Below the pieces are notes generated by a model that worked only from the letters and a program-made list of their open reading frames with translations, did not search any database and was not told the origin of the DNA. Of a stretch of 42,207 nucleotides of DNA, positions 1 through 8,052 are shown one piece after another. The translations under genes and the position numbers were made by a program. Where the stretch lies: contig JAJZZH010000134.1 of NCBI GenBank assembly GCA_021797675.1, positions 1 to 42,207 of the forward strand, read 5' to 3'. Source of the DNA: Bacillota bacterium. Its GTDB lineage: Bacteria; Bacillota; Sulfobacillia; Sulfobacillales; Sulfobacillaceae. Numbering within the stretch: the first letter of the stretch is position 1; each line of letters starts with the position of its first letter.

Positions 1-870
1 ATCCATCGGCAGGGCAGGTGATGATGATGGATACGCATCCGCTGATGGATTTAAAGACGGATTACGCATTCAAACAACTGTTTGGCCAGCCGCAAACCGC
101 AGACATCTTGATGGCGTTCGTCAATGCGTTACTCAAACGCCAGGACTCCGATCGGTTTGTCGCCAGCGACTGGCCCAATACCGAGATTGCGCCATCACGG
201 CGTTCGGGCAAAGGCAAGCGGCTCGACGTCTATGTCCATTCCGAACGTGGCGAACGCCTCCATATCGAAATCCAGGTCGGTCGCATGGCCGCATGGCCCA
301 AGCCCTGGCGGGCATGGACTACGGAGCATTGCATCGCATGATTACGATCAATATCGTAAATTTCGTGATGCTGCCCTCGACAGCCCGCTACCACACGTCG
401 TATCATGTGTACGAAGATGCGCAGCGGTTTCTGCTCACGGACGTCTTCGAAGTGCATTCTGTGGAGTTGCCAAAATTCCGGCGCACCCGTGGCGGGCAAA
501 TGCTGGCCATCGCACAAGATCCGTTGGGACGGTGGTTGCTACTGCTGGACGCCGCGAAAAACCGCCGAATTCGAGAAGCCCTGGAGGTGATCGCCATGGC
601 GGACCCTACGATGGACCACGCCTTGGGCGTATGGGAAGAGTTGAGTCAGGATCCTGAGCAGTATGCGGCGTATCTCTCGAGACGCATGGCCCTCTTGGAC
701 GAGGTGTCGCAAGTCCACAGTGCAGAACAAAGAGGCTTAGAGAAGGGATTTCGGAAAGCTCAATGGGCTATTGCGCGGGCAATGCTGGCCGACGGTGAAA
801 GCATCGCGCGTGTGATGAAACTGACCGGCCTCCCGGCCGAAGAGGTAGCCGACTTGCAGCGCCACGAATC
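1..870 (+). repeat. Duplicated segment, copy A
   Basis: This segment is nearly identical in sequence to 1664-2609, starting with the same bases upstream of the nuclease start. Differences are scattered substitutions, the 40-bp deletion at about 303 and fewer tandem repeats near 735. Copy A begins at the window edge, so its true left end is unknown. Confidence 0.9.
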
Positions 871-874
871 CTGA
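21..874 (+). pseudogene. Rpn/PDDEXK_2 nuclease, copy 1, broken by 40-bp deletion
   Basis: This is a damaged copy of the nuclease gene found intact at 1684-2613. The family (recombination-promoting nuclease, PD-(D/E)XK, formerly called a transposase) cuts DNA. The N-terminal part (MDTHPLMDLKTDYAFKQLFG and the catalytic core LDVYV...IEIQ) is read from about position 21. The frame is then lost at about 295-303, where 40 bases present in copy 2 are missing. The rest continues in another frame to the stop at 872-874. The missing segment is flanked in copy 2 by the 9-mer GGCCCAAGC at 1958-1966 and 1998-2006, and copy 1 keeps one 9-mer, which is the mark of slippage or recombination between short repeats. 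Copy 1 also has a shorter GLEKG repeat tail. The upstream end may lie outside the window. Confidence 0.85.
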
Positions 875-1011
875 TGGGGAGCGTCTCTATGAGTTCGGAT
901 CGTGCCGGCCATCTCCACAATGCATGGGTTCTGTTGCCAACCACATCAAATATATTGTGGGTTTGCTTATAATCGTCTGGATTAATGGACGAGCTAGACG
1001 GCGTTTAGCCT

Positions 1012-1041
1012 AAACCCATCTTGGCCTCACGGCTGCGATGC
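1012..1041 (+). repeat. Shared downstream tail, copy A
   Basis: This 30-base segment starting AAACCCATCTTGGCC matches 2636-2665 with a few substitutions. It lies about 140 bases after the stop of copy 1 but only about 20 bases after the stop of copy 2. It suggests that the duplicated unit included 3' flanking DNA and later changed by an insertion or deletion. Confidence 0.7.
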
Positions 1042-1659
1042 CATCCGCTCCCAGGGCCGCTTTAAGCCTTGGGCCGGAGTAGGATCGGCTGTTTGTTGGG
1101 CAGAGCACAATGTTCTGGGTAGTACGATGGTGTCGCCTTCGAGTGTAGCGCGCAAATCGCCGCTTCACCGTTTTCGTTTCCCTTCGATCCCCTGTGGCAG
1201 AATTTCGGCTGGAGTTCCCCAAGCGTCAGGACACGTTCGTGCTCATTATCCCGGACCGGACGACCCGTCCGCTGGCCGAGGGATGGCGTTCCCGATACAC
1301 GAAGATATTCCATTCGCCATCGGCGACGTATTCGGTCTCCTCCGGGAACGGGTGGTACGCGATAAGGATCATCGCGTGCGCATAAGCAGTAACTTGATTC
1401 ACCGGCAATTGCCGGCCGGTTCCCATGGCACCATTCCGATCGCCTTTGTCCTGTCTTTGATGCGCTATTTCGTGGTCGGAATCACCAACGGCGCCATTAA
1501 AATGTAGAACGCCGGTCATGCTTTGCCTAGTCCCCCCCCGGTTCCGCCCCGAGCACGGGGACTGGGCGATATCTCCGGCACGTTTGAAATACAATCGCTC
1601 TGCGCTTGGTCTGCCGACCAGGGATCCATATCGACAGGGGTTCGGTAGCGATTCCACGG

Positions 1660-1665
1660 TATAAT
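1660..1665 (+). promoter_or_regulatory. Possible -10 box for the intact Rpn nuclease
   Basis: A perfect TATAAT lies about 20 bases before the start codons of the intact nuclease. No good -35 hexamer is found at 16-18 bases upstream, so this is only a candidate. The first bases of duplicated copy A begin within this box, so it is not known whether copy A kept the promoter. Confidence 0.35.
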
Positions 1666-2609
1666 CCATCGGCAGGGCAGGTGATGATGATGGATACGCA
1701 TCCGCTGATGGATTTAAAGACGGATTACGCATTCAAACAACTGTTTGGCCAGCCGCAAACCGCAGACATCTTGATGGCGTTCGTCAATGCCTTACTCAAA
1801 CGCGAGGACGCCGATCGGTTTGTCGCCAGCGACTGGCCCAATACCGAGATTGCGCCATCACGGCGTTCGGGCAAAGGCAAACGGCTCGACGTCTATGTCC
1901 ATTCCGAACGTGGCGAACGCCTCCATATCGAAATCCAGGTCGGCCGTGTGGCCGCATGGCCCAAGCGGAGCCTTTTGTATTGGAGCAGCCTCTACGAGGC
2001 CCAAGCCCTGGCGGGCATGGACTACGGAGCATTGCATCGCGTGATTACGATCAATATCGTAAATTTCGTGATGCTGCCCTCGACAGCCCGCTACCACACG
2101 TCGTATCATGTGTACGAAGATGCGCAGCGGTTTCTGCTCACGGACGTCTTCGAAGTGCACTGTGTCGAGTTGCCAAAATTCCGGCGAACCCGTGGCGGGC
2201 AAATGCTGGCCATCGCACAAGATCCGTTGGGACGGTGGTTGCTACTGCTGGACGCCGCGAAAAACCGCCGAATTCGAGAAGCCCTGGAGGTGATCGCCAT
2301 GGCGGACCCTACGATGGACCACGCCTTGGCCGTATGGGAAGAGTTGAGTCAGGATCCTGGGCAGTATGCGGCGTATCTCTCGAGACGCATGGCCCTCTTG
2401 GACGAGGTGTCGCAAGTCCACAGTGCAGAACAAAAAGGCTTAGAGAAGGGCTTGCAGAGGGGGTTGGAGAAGGGCTTAGAGAAGGGATTTCGACAAGCTC
2501 AATGGGCTATTGCGCGGGCAATGCTGGCCGACGGTGAAAGCATCACGCGGGTGATGAAATTGACCGGCCTCCCGGCCGAAGAGGTAGCCGACTTGCAGCG
2601 CCACGAATC
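1664..2609 (+). repeat. Duplicated segment, copy B
   Basis: This is the second copy of the segment at 1-870 and carries the intact nuclease gene. It keeps the 40 bases lost in copy A and has two extra copies of the GLEKG-coding repeat near 2440-2490. Confidence 0.9.
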
Positions 2610-2613
2610 CTAA
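1684..2613 (+). CDS. Rpn family PD-(D/E)XK nuclease (recombination-promoting nuclease/putative transposase)
   Basis: This is the intact copy, about 309 residues. It has the family's N-terminal signature (MDLKTDYAFKQLFGQPQ), a PD-(D/E)XK-like core with Asp in RLDVYVHS and Glu/Gln in HIEIQVG, and a C-terminal low-complexity tail of GLEKG/GLQRG repeats followed by a helix-rich end. Known members are DNA endonucleases that stimulate RecA-independent recombination; here that role is inferred. Several in-frame starts (GTG 1681, ATG 1684, 1687, 1690) follow a weak AGGGCAGG site, and 1684 is a choice of convenience. The C-terminal repeats are longer than in copy 1, so this tail seems to vary by slippage. 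It is unlinked by direction or spacing to the sugar genes. Confidence 0.85.
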   Translation: MMMDTHPLMDLKTDYAFKQLFGQPQTADILMAFVNALLKREDADRFVASDWPNTEIAPSRRSGKGKRLDVYVHSERGERLHIEIQVGRVAAWPKRSLLYWSSLYEAQALAGMDYGALHRVITINIVNFVMLPSTARYHTSYHVYEDAQRFLLTDVFEVHCVELPKFRRTRGGQMLAIAQDPLGRWLLLLDAAKNRRIREALEVIAMADPTMDHALAVWEELSQDPGQYAAYLSRRMALLDEVSQVHSAEQKGLEKGLQRGLEKGLEKGFRQAQWAIARAMLADGESITRVMKLTGLPAEEVADLQRHES

Positions 2614-2635
2614 TGGAGCGAGGCAACCCTGGCCC

Positions 2636-2665
2636 AAACCCATCTTGACCTGACGGCTGCAATGC
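2636..2665 (+). repeat. Shared downstream tail, copy B
   Basis: This is the counterpart of 1012-1041, close after the stop of the intact nuclease gene. Confidence 0.7.
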
Positions 2666-3199
2666 AATCGTCCAGGTCATGCTCCTGTTCCGACCCTCGC
2701 CGAGCGGCGTGGTAGCGCGTTTTGCTCCCAGCGTGCAACCAGAATCTGGGCAGCCCCCCATGTCGCCATACCAACCACCAACAGTTAGAACATGGCCACG
2801 AAACTTCCCCCGGCGCCAGGGCATGGAAATCATCACCCCCTCAGGTTCACTGCGTTTGCTCAAGGTGCGTTGCTGATTTGACTTGGGTGCTAGTTGGATT
2901 GCTCAACGGAGAAATATAGAAGGCTGCTCTTGCTAGAAAAACTTCTGATCTTCACCCAGGAACTCCGTAACCTTTCTTTCCGCTGCGGCGTTCTTGTTGT
3001 TGACCCTCCACCCATGCCGCCTGACGTCGGCTAGGACCGCAACATTCGAGACTGCCAACGCTCTCAGCTGCGAACGGGCAAGCTCAAAGCAGGTCGCCAT
3101 GACGCTTCCGGTCAGGAGGTTGAGTTCGAGAGAGCGCGACGGTCAGAGAGAAGAAGGGCTAAAACACGAGCAACGAACACGAAAAGGAAGGGATTCTTG
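2666..3199. other. Intergenic, no supported gene
   Basis: I see no recognisable gene, RNA or hairpin here. The right end holds the GGAAGGG ribosome binding site at 3186-3192 for the SIMPL protein. Confidence 0.55.
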
Positions 3200-3910
3200 A
3201 TGCACCGGGGAATTTTTTGGGCTGGCGGAGGCGTCGGCGTTCTGGTTGCCGTTGCGCTGTTCCTGCCGGGCGCAAGGTTTGCTCCGCGACCGGCCGCTAC
3301 CACCGCGGCTGCCAGCCAACGCACCATCACGGTGATGGGCAGCGCATTGGAGTCGTCTCCGAACAATGGCACCGGTATCAATGAGGTTTCAATCAATCTG
3401 TCTACGGCGGGACATCGGTCGCTTGAGTCGTCCCTAGCCGAGCTGAACGGCGAGGTCACCGTCGTCGTGCAAGCGGCCAGGAAACTCGGCATTCCGGCGA
3501 GCGATATTAGCCAGAACAATCAAGGATTTTTTTGGAACAACCAAGGCGTGCCGGGCAAATTCTCCGGTGGCGTCAATGCCAACGACAACATCGTGATCAC
3601 GGTGTCCGCCAAGAACACGCAGAGCGTCTTCGTGGCCGTCGTCCATGCCCTATCCGCCTTTTCCCGGCATCCTGGCAACAACAACATCTATGTCAGCCCC
3701 CAAAGTCAGTTTGAGCCCGTCAACGCCAGCACCGCCAGCATTGATGCGGCATTGTCCGCGGCCACCCATGAAGCCACCGCGATTGCCGGCCGCATGGGAG
3801 TCGCCTTGGGCCCTATCCAGTCGGTCACCCAGGAACCTTACACCGGACCCCAAAACGGCAATCAAACCGCGGTCACCCTAAAGGTAGTCTTCATCACCCG
3901 GGCCGGGTAG
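3200..3910 (+). CDS. SIMPL (DUF541) domain secreted protein
   Basis: This is a protein of about 236 residues with an N-terminal membrane-spanning or signal segment (GGGVGVLVAVALFLPG, roughly residues 8-25) followed by a SIMPL/DUF541 domain. The domain is recognised from the opening ITVMGSA strand, the long helix-forming stretch with ARKLGIPASDI, and the closing QSVTQEP...VTLKVVF strands. Members are periplasmic or cell-surface proteins of unclear function, some linked to oxidative stress. ATG at 3200 is preferred because GGAAGGG lies 7 bases before it; a TTG at 3197 is in frame. The last 33 bases overlap the convergent aldo/keto reductase gene, so the two stop codons lie inside each other's reading frames. 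Confidence 0.8.
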   Translation: MHRGIFWAGGGVGVLVAVALFLPGARFAPRPAATTAAASQRTITVMGSALESSPNNGTGINEVSINLSTAGHRSLESSLAELNGEVTVVVQAARKLGIPASDISQNNQGFFWNNQGVPGKFSGGVNANDNIVITVSAKNTQSVFVAVVHALSAFSRHPGNNNIYVSPQSQFEPVNASTASIDAALSAATHEATAIAGRMGVALGPIQSVTQEPYTGPQNGNQTAVTLKVVFITRAG

Positions 3911-4846
3911 CTCCGAGCGGTCGCCCCGGCCGTTTTCGAGCCACTTCACTTCGCGGGCGGTAAGTCGAATATCGGCCGCTTGCCGGCAGGAACGGAGTTC
4001 GGCCGGGGTTTCCGGGCCGACGATGGCCCCGGTGGGAAACGATTGGCTCAGGACATAGGCCAGGGCAATCTGAATGGTGGCCACGCCTTTGTCTGCGGCC
4101 AGTTGCTCCGCGCGGCGGTAGCGGGCCCAGTTGGCCTCGCTGTAAAAGACGCGCACGAGGTCGGGATTCGTCCGATCCTCAGGCCCATACCGGCCGGTGA
4201 AGAATCCCCGGCCTTGCGCGGACCAGGACAACAGCGGCAGGCCTGTCTTTCGATGCCAGGATATGGTTGCTTCCTCGGCCACCACACACCCGGGCCAGAA
4301 CGGCTCCTTGGCCGTGGCCAAACTGAAATTCGGGCTGCTGAATGCAAACCCCTGGAGGCCGTGGTCCGCCGCATACCGGTTGGCCTCGGCAATGCGGGCG
4401 GTGGTCCAGTTGGATGCCCCCAAGACCCGGATCCGGCCCTGCTCCACCGCGTGGTTGAGCGCCTCGATGATGGGTCCCACCGATACCGCAGGATCGTCCC
4501 GGTGGAGGGCATACAGGTCGATATAGTCTGTGCGCAGCTGATCGAGGCTCGCTGCCAGGTCGTCTGCGATGGCCTGGGGAGTCACCCGCGGGCCACGCGC
4601 GTCGTGGTGCGCGCCTTTGGTCAGAAGGTTAACCTCAGCCCGGTGGGCTCCTGCCTGGAGCCACTGGCCGATGGCGGATTCACTCTGGCCGCCGCGGTAG
4701 ATTCGCGCCGTGTCGATGGTGTTGCCACCCAGCTCGAGATAGGTGTCCAGCATCGTCCTGACGCGTTCGCTGTCGTCGGGCGTAAAAGAGTCCGATCCCA
4801 TGATGAGCTGGGAAATCCGCCTGCCCTGCACGTCAATGTACTGCAT
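3878..4846 (-). CDS. Aldo/keto reductase family oxidoreductase
   Basis: This is an NADPH-dependent aldehyde/ketone reductase of about 322 residues, complete for the family. The catalytic tetrad is visible: Asp45 and Tyr50 in NTIDTARIY, Lys77 in LLTKGAHH and His115 in LYALHRDD. The start at 4846 is chosen because GGGAGGA stands 6 bases upstream; a longer frame to 4891 has no such site. Its start overlaps the 3' end of the Gfo/Idh/MocA gene by 14 bases, so the two are probably translationally coupled as the last two genes of the alpha-glucan operon. The substrate is unknown; a sugar or sugar-derived carbonyl is an inference from the neighbours. The 3' end overlaps the SIMPL gene by 33 bases. 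Confidence 0.88.
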   Translation of the reverse strand: MQYIDVQGRRISQLIMGSDSFTPDDSERVRTMLDTYLELGGNTIDTARIYRGGQSESAIGQWLQAGAHRAEVNLLTKGAHHDARGPRVTPQAIADDLAASLDQLRTDYIDLYALHRDDPAVSVGPIIEALNHAVEQGRIRVLGASNWTTARIAEANRYAADHGLQGFAFSSPNFSLATAKEPFWPGCVVAEEATISWHRKTGLPLLSWSAQGRGFFTGRYGPEDRTNPDLVRVFYSEANWARYRRAEQLAADKGVATIQIALAYVLSQSFPTGAIVGPETPAELRSCRQAADIRLTAREVKWLENGRGDRSELPGPGDEDYL

Positions 4847-5858
4847 CGGCGTCCTCCCGACCGGCCGCCGCCACCCGCACCCGCTCGCCACGTCGAGCGG
4901 CGGTCAAACACGCATCGAGCGCGGTCATGTTGCGTACGGCGTCCATGGGGTCGAATCGCAAGCGTTCACCGTGGAGCAGGCTCCGACCGAAACTGTCCGC
5001 CTGCAGGCTATAGGGGTTGAGATCGGGCACTTCCGCCCGGCGGCGCTCGCCGCCCGTGACGACCCAATAGTCTGGGGGGCCGATAAAGGCATGGGGCACT
5101 TCGATGCGGCCGTCGGCCCCCAGGATTTCCAAGGTGTTGCGTCCCGAGGCCCACATCGCGCAATCAAAGGTCAGCGCCACCCGCCCAGGGAATTCAAGCA
5201 GACCGGCGGCCATCATATCCACCCCGTCATGGTCGGGCGAGAACTGGGCCAGGACGGTGGCTGCCTCGGGTTCCTGGCCGAGCAACAGCCGTGCAGCGCT
5301 CACCGGATAGCAGCCCACGTCATACAGCGCTCCGCCGCCCATCTGGCGGCGATGACGGATATTCCTCACCGCGTTCGCGTTATTAAAGCTGAATACGGCG
5401 TGGATGCCCCGAATCGGTCCGATGTCCCCTGCCTGAATCGTGGCCGCGATCTGGTCATACCGCGGGTGATACCGATACATGAAGGCTTCGGCAAAGCTCA
5501 CACCTGCCTTCCGACACGCGGTGACCATTTCCCGCGCTTCCTGGGCGGTGAGCCCGGCGGGTTTTTCGCATAGAACATGCTTGCCTGCCGCAGCGGCACG
5601 CAGCGTCCACTCCCGGTGGAGATGATTGGGCAAGGGAATGTAGACCGCATCCACCCCGGGGTCCGCGAGCAATGCTGCATAGCTCCCGTACCAGGTGGGG
5701 ATGGCGAGCTGAGCCGCCGTCTCGCGGGCCTTGCTTTCGTCCCGGCTGGCGATCGCCACCACGGTTCCGGTAGCCGACTGCTGGATTCCCGGAATGGTCG
5801 CTTGCACCGCAATCTTCGCACACCCAAGAACTCCCCAGCGGACCTTTTCTTCGCCCAT
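4833..5858 (-). CDS. Gfo/Idh/MocA family oxidoreductase
   Basis: This is an NAD(P)-dependent sugar or cyclitol dehydrogenase of about 341 residues. It has an N-terminal Rossmann fold (VRWGVLGCAKIA at about residues 6-17), the family lysine motif LCEKPAG, and a C-terminal substrate domain with GGGALYDVGCYPV. The start at 5858 follows a GGGGAGGG site 7 bases upstream; the frame is open to 5951 but without a comparable site. It lies 461 bases after the intracellular GH13 gene and overlaps the aldo/keto reductase by 14 bases. Family members oxidise or isomerise sugars such as glucose, glucose-6-phosphate derivatives and inositol. The exact substrate cannot be told, but a link to alpha-glucan breakdown is plausible. 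Confidence 0.88.
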   Translation of the reverse strand: MGEEKVRWGVLGCAKIAVQATIPGIQQSATGTVVAIASRDESKARETAAQLAIPTWYGSYAALLADPGVDAVYIPLPNHLHREWTLRAAAAGKHVLCEKPAGLTAQEAREMVTACRKAGVSFAEAFMYRYHPRYDQIAATIQAGDIGPIRGIHAVFSFNNANAVRNIRHRRQMGGGALYDVGCYPVSAARLLLGQEPEAATVLAQFSPDHDGVDMMAAGLLEFPGRVALTFDCAMWASGRNTLEILGADGRIEVPHAFIGPPDYWVVTGGERRRAEVPDLNPYSLQADSFGRSLLHGERLRFDPMDAVRNMTALDACLTAARRGERVRVAAAGREDADAVH

Positions 5859-6319
5859 GGTGCAGCCCTCCCCGAAATTTCGTCCGGAACCCCGGGCCTC
5901 GTCACCTAAAACCCAAAGATATGGCCTGAATTCCGGCCCGCCCTCGCTCACGCTGTGTCATCCAGTCTAACACTCCCGAAGGGCGATCGGCGAGGCGGGA
6001 CGGTTAAGCATTCTCCAGGTCGAAACTTTCTTGGACCATCTTATTTTTTTCGAGATCCCGCGGTCGGCCGGCAGTAGCCGCAGAGTCCTCCCCGATCGGC
6101 ATCAACCCCCGTTTTTCGGTCAGGAGACGCCCCTGTGCGGGGTTCGGGGCACCCTCCTGAATGAAAACTGGGGACGCCCCCCGCAAGGCCCCGTGGTGGC
6201 GAAACCGGATAGCGTGGGGGTCAGGATCGGGCCATCGCGATGTCGAGGTCGGCCAGGACGGTTCCTCCTTCGCAAACCATGCCGCGCAACGCGCCAAAGG
6301 ATATGGGTCAGGATGCGCT
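5859..6319. other. Gap between GH13 and oxidoreductase genes
   Basis: This gap is 461 bases long and no gene is supported. A minus-strand open frame at 6004-6297 has no recognisable domain. I found no convincing promoter, but the gap is long enough that the two oxidoreductases could be transcribed on their own. Confidence 0.5.
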
Positions 6320-8020
6320 CTACGTCAGGGGGCGCCAAATCTCTCCGCTCGCGGGCATCAGGGCTCCGGCGGAGGACCCGCCGGCCACATAGAGGGTGGT
6401 GCGGCGCACCGGAAGGGCATACGCGTAGGGGGACAAATTGAGCGTCACGGTCAGCGTGTCCTCGGCGGTCTCTCGCCGGAATTGCAGGATATGCGCGGAT
6501 GCCAAGTCGTGGTCGAGTCGCAGCTCGCCGGTTTGCAGCGCGGGCTCGGTGGCCCGCAGATGAATGAGGGCGCGCAACACGGCATAGGTCTCGGGTGGAT
6601 GGACCATCCGCTCCCACGCCATTCCCGCCCGGCAGAGGGGATCCGCGCCGCCGGCCATGCCCAGCTCGTCCCCGTAATACAGCATCGGGATGCCGGTCCA
6701 GGTCATCAAGAGCATCATCAGCAACCGCCACCGCTCGGCATCCCCGTCGATCAGAGTGATGATGCGCTCGGTGTCGTGACTGCCCAACAAATTCCAACTG
6801 GCCCGGTTGGCCGGACCGGTTTGGGCATAGCGGAGGGTATCTAAGCGGCGGGCCATTTCGGCCACCGACAGCTTGCCGCCGACAAAGTAGTCGAGCAGCG
6901 TTTGCCGAAAGGGATAGTTCATCGTCCCGTCAAACTGATCGCCACCGAGCCACGGCGTCGGATCGTGCCATACTTCCCCCACAATGAGCGCCTCAGGGTT
7001 CTTAGCCTTGACCTGCTGACGAAACTTCCGCCAAAACGCGTGATCCACTTCATTGGCCACATCCAGCCGCCAACCGTCAATGCCGGCCTTTTCCAGCCAA
7101 TAGACACCGACCTGCAGAAAGTATTCCTCCACCGCCGGGTTGGCAAAATTCAATTTCGGCATCGTGGGAATGCCCACGCCAAAGGTTTCGTAGTTGACCG
7201 GGTCGGTCGTCACCCGGTCGCCACCGGCAAAGGAATACCATTGCCAGTACGGAGAGTGCGGTCCCTGGCGAATCGCATCGCGGAAGGCAAAAAAACGGTT
7301 GCTGGTATGGTTGAAGACGGCATCCAAGATAACCTTCATACCCAGCGCATGGGCCGCCGCCACCAAATGGATCAGATCTTCCTCGCCGCCCAGGCGGGGG
7401 TCGACCGTGTAGTAATCTTCGGTGTCGTAGCGGTGGTTGCTCGGTGAGCGAAAAATCGGCGTTAAATACAGCAGCGTGATGCCCAAGGCGGCGAGATACG
7501 GGAGTTTTTCGCGAATGCCCCGCAGGGTGCCCCCATAGAAACTGGTCGGTTTCGGCTCCCGGTCCCAGGGCACCCGCCGAGGCGAAGGCTCGTCGGCGTC
7601 GGAAGGGCGAAAGAAACGATCGGGAAAGATATGATAGCCGATGGCCCCCGTCACCCAACTCGGCACCTGAGGGGTGTCCCGCTGCTGAATGCGGGCGAAC
7701 TGAAACGGCTCATCGCGACCGAGGTCGTTGCCGGCTCCGTTGGCGCCCCACACGATCGTCTCCCCAGCCTCCGTCACCACTTCGAAGAGATACTGAAAGC
7801 GCCCGGTCTCAAGCTCAATCTTGGCCTGGTAGAGGTCTCCGACGCGGCTCCGGCCCACCTTGACCATGCGCCGGGAACGGTCCCGACGGGTCTGGTAGCG
7901 GTCGCCATAGTGCACCCACACCGCCACGACCCGCAGGTCACGGAGGGTGAGGGTGAGGCTAAGGGCCGTCGGCGACACCGGATAGGCATCCGGCGCCCAG
8001 GGCAGGTGGCGTACCAACAT
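6320..8020 (-). CDS. Intracellular GH13 alpha-glycosidase (cyclomaltodextrinase/neopullulanase/maltogenic amylase type)
   Basis: This enzyme hydrolyses maltodextrins or cyclodextrins in the cytoplasm; there is no signal peptide. It has 566 residues, with an N-terminal CBM34-like domain (about 1-115) and then the GH13 barrel. The signature regions are complete: ILDAVFNHTS (about 231-240), GWRLDVANEVD with nucleophile Asp320, IVGEVW with acid/base Glu349, and GSHDTERI with Asp416. The MNYPFR motif is typical of GH13_20. A near-ideal AAGGAGGA lies 5 bases before the ATG. It follows the LacI gene by 32 bases and acts after uptake by the MalEFG importer. Unlike the two secreted GH13 enzymes in this cluster, it keeps both conserved active-site histidines. 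Confidence 0.92.
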   Translation of the reverse strand: MLVRHLPWAPDAYPVSPTALSLTLTLRDLRVVAVWVHYGDRYQTRRDRSRRMVKVGRSRVGDLYQAKIELETGRFQYLFEVVTEAGETIVWGANGAGNDLGRDEPFQFARIQQRDTPQVPSWVTGAIGYHIFPDRFFRPSDADEPSPRRVPWDREPKPTSFYGGTLRGIREKLPYLAALGITLLYLTPIFRSPSNHRYDTEDYYTVDPRLGGEEDLIHLVAAAHALGMKVILDAVFNHTSNRFFAFRDAIRQGPHSPYWQWYSFAGGDRVTTDPVNYETFGVGIPTMPKLNFANPAVEEYFLQVGVYWLEKAGIDGWRLDVANEVDHAFWRKFRQQVKAKNPEALIVGEVWHDPTPWLGGDQFDGTMNYPFRQTLLDYFVGGKLSVAEMARRLDTLRYAQTGPANRASWNLLGSHDTERIITLIDGDAERWRLLMMLLMTWTGIPMLYYGDELGMAGGADPLCRAGMAWERMVHPPETYAVLRALIHLRATEPALQTGELRLDHDLASAHILQFRRETAEDTLTVTLNLSPYAYALPVRRTTLYVAGGSSAGALMPASGEIWRPLT

Positions 8021-8052
8021 CCGATTCCTCCTTGGTTTTGACGGAGCGCGGT

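Larger units (their letters stand above)
875..1683. other. Intergenic, no supported gene
   Basis: The open frames here on both strands show no recognisable domain and no convincing ribosome binding site. A 30-base stretch at 1012-1041 recurs at 2636-2665 after copy 2, so homology between the two copies extends past the gene. Copy 1 has about 140 extra bases between the stop codon and this shared tail, or copy 2 has lost them. Confidence 0.6.

Noticed and set aside
1226-1732. 168-residue minus-strand frame between nuclease copies
   Set aside because: No recognisable domain or ribosome site, and it runs into the conserved nuclease leader.
3980-5020. 346-residue plus-strand open frame
   Set aside because: It is antisense to the aldo/keto reductase and spans into the next gene; no motifs.
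6004-6297. 97-residue minus-strand frame
   Set aside because: No domain, weak start, and composition like non-coding DNA.
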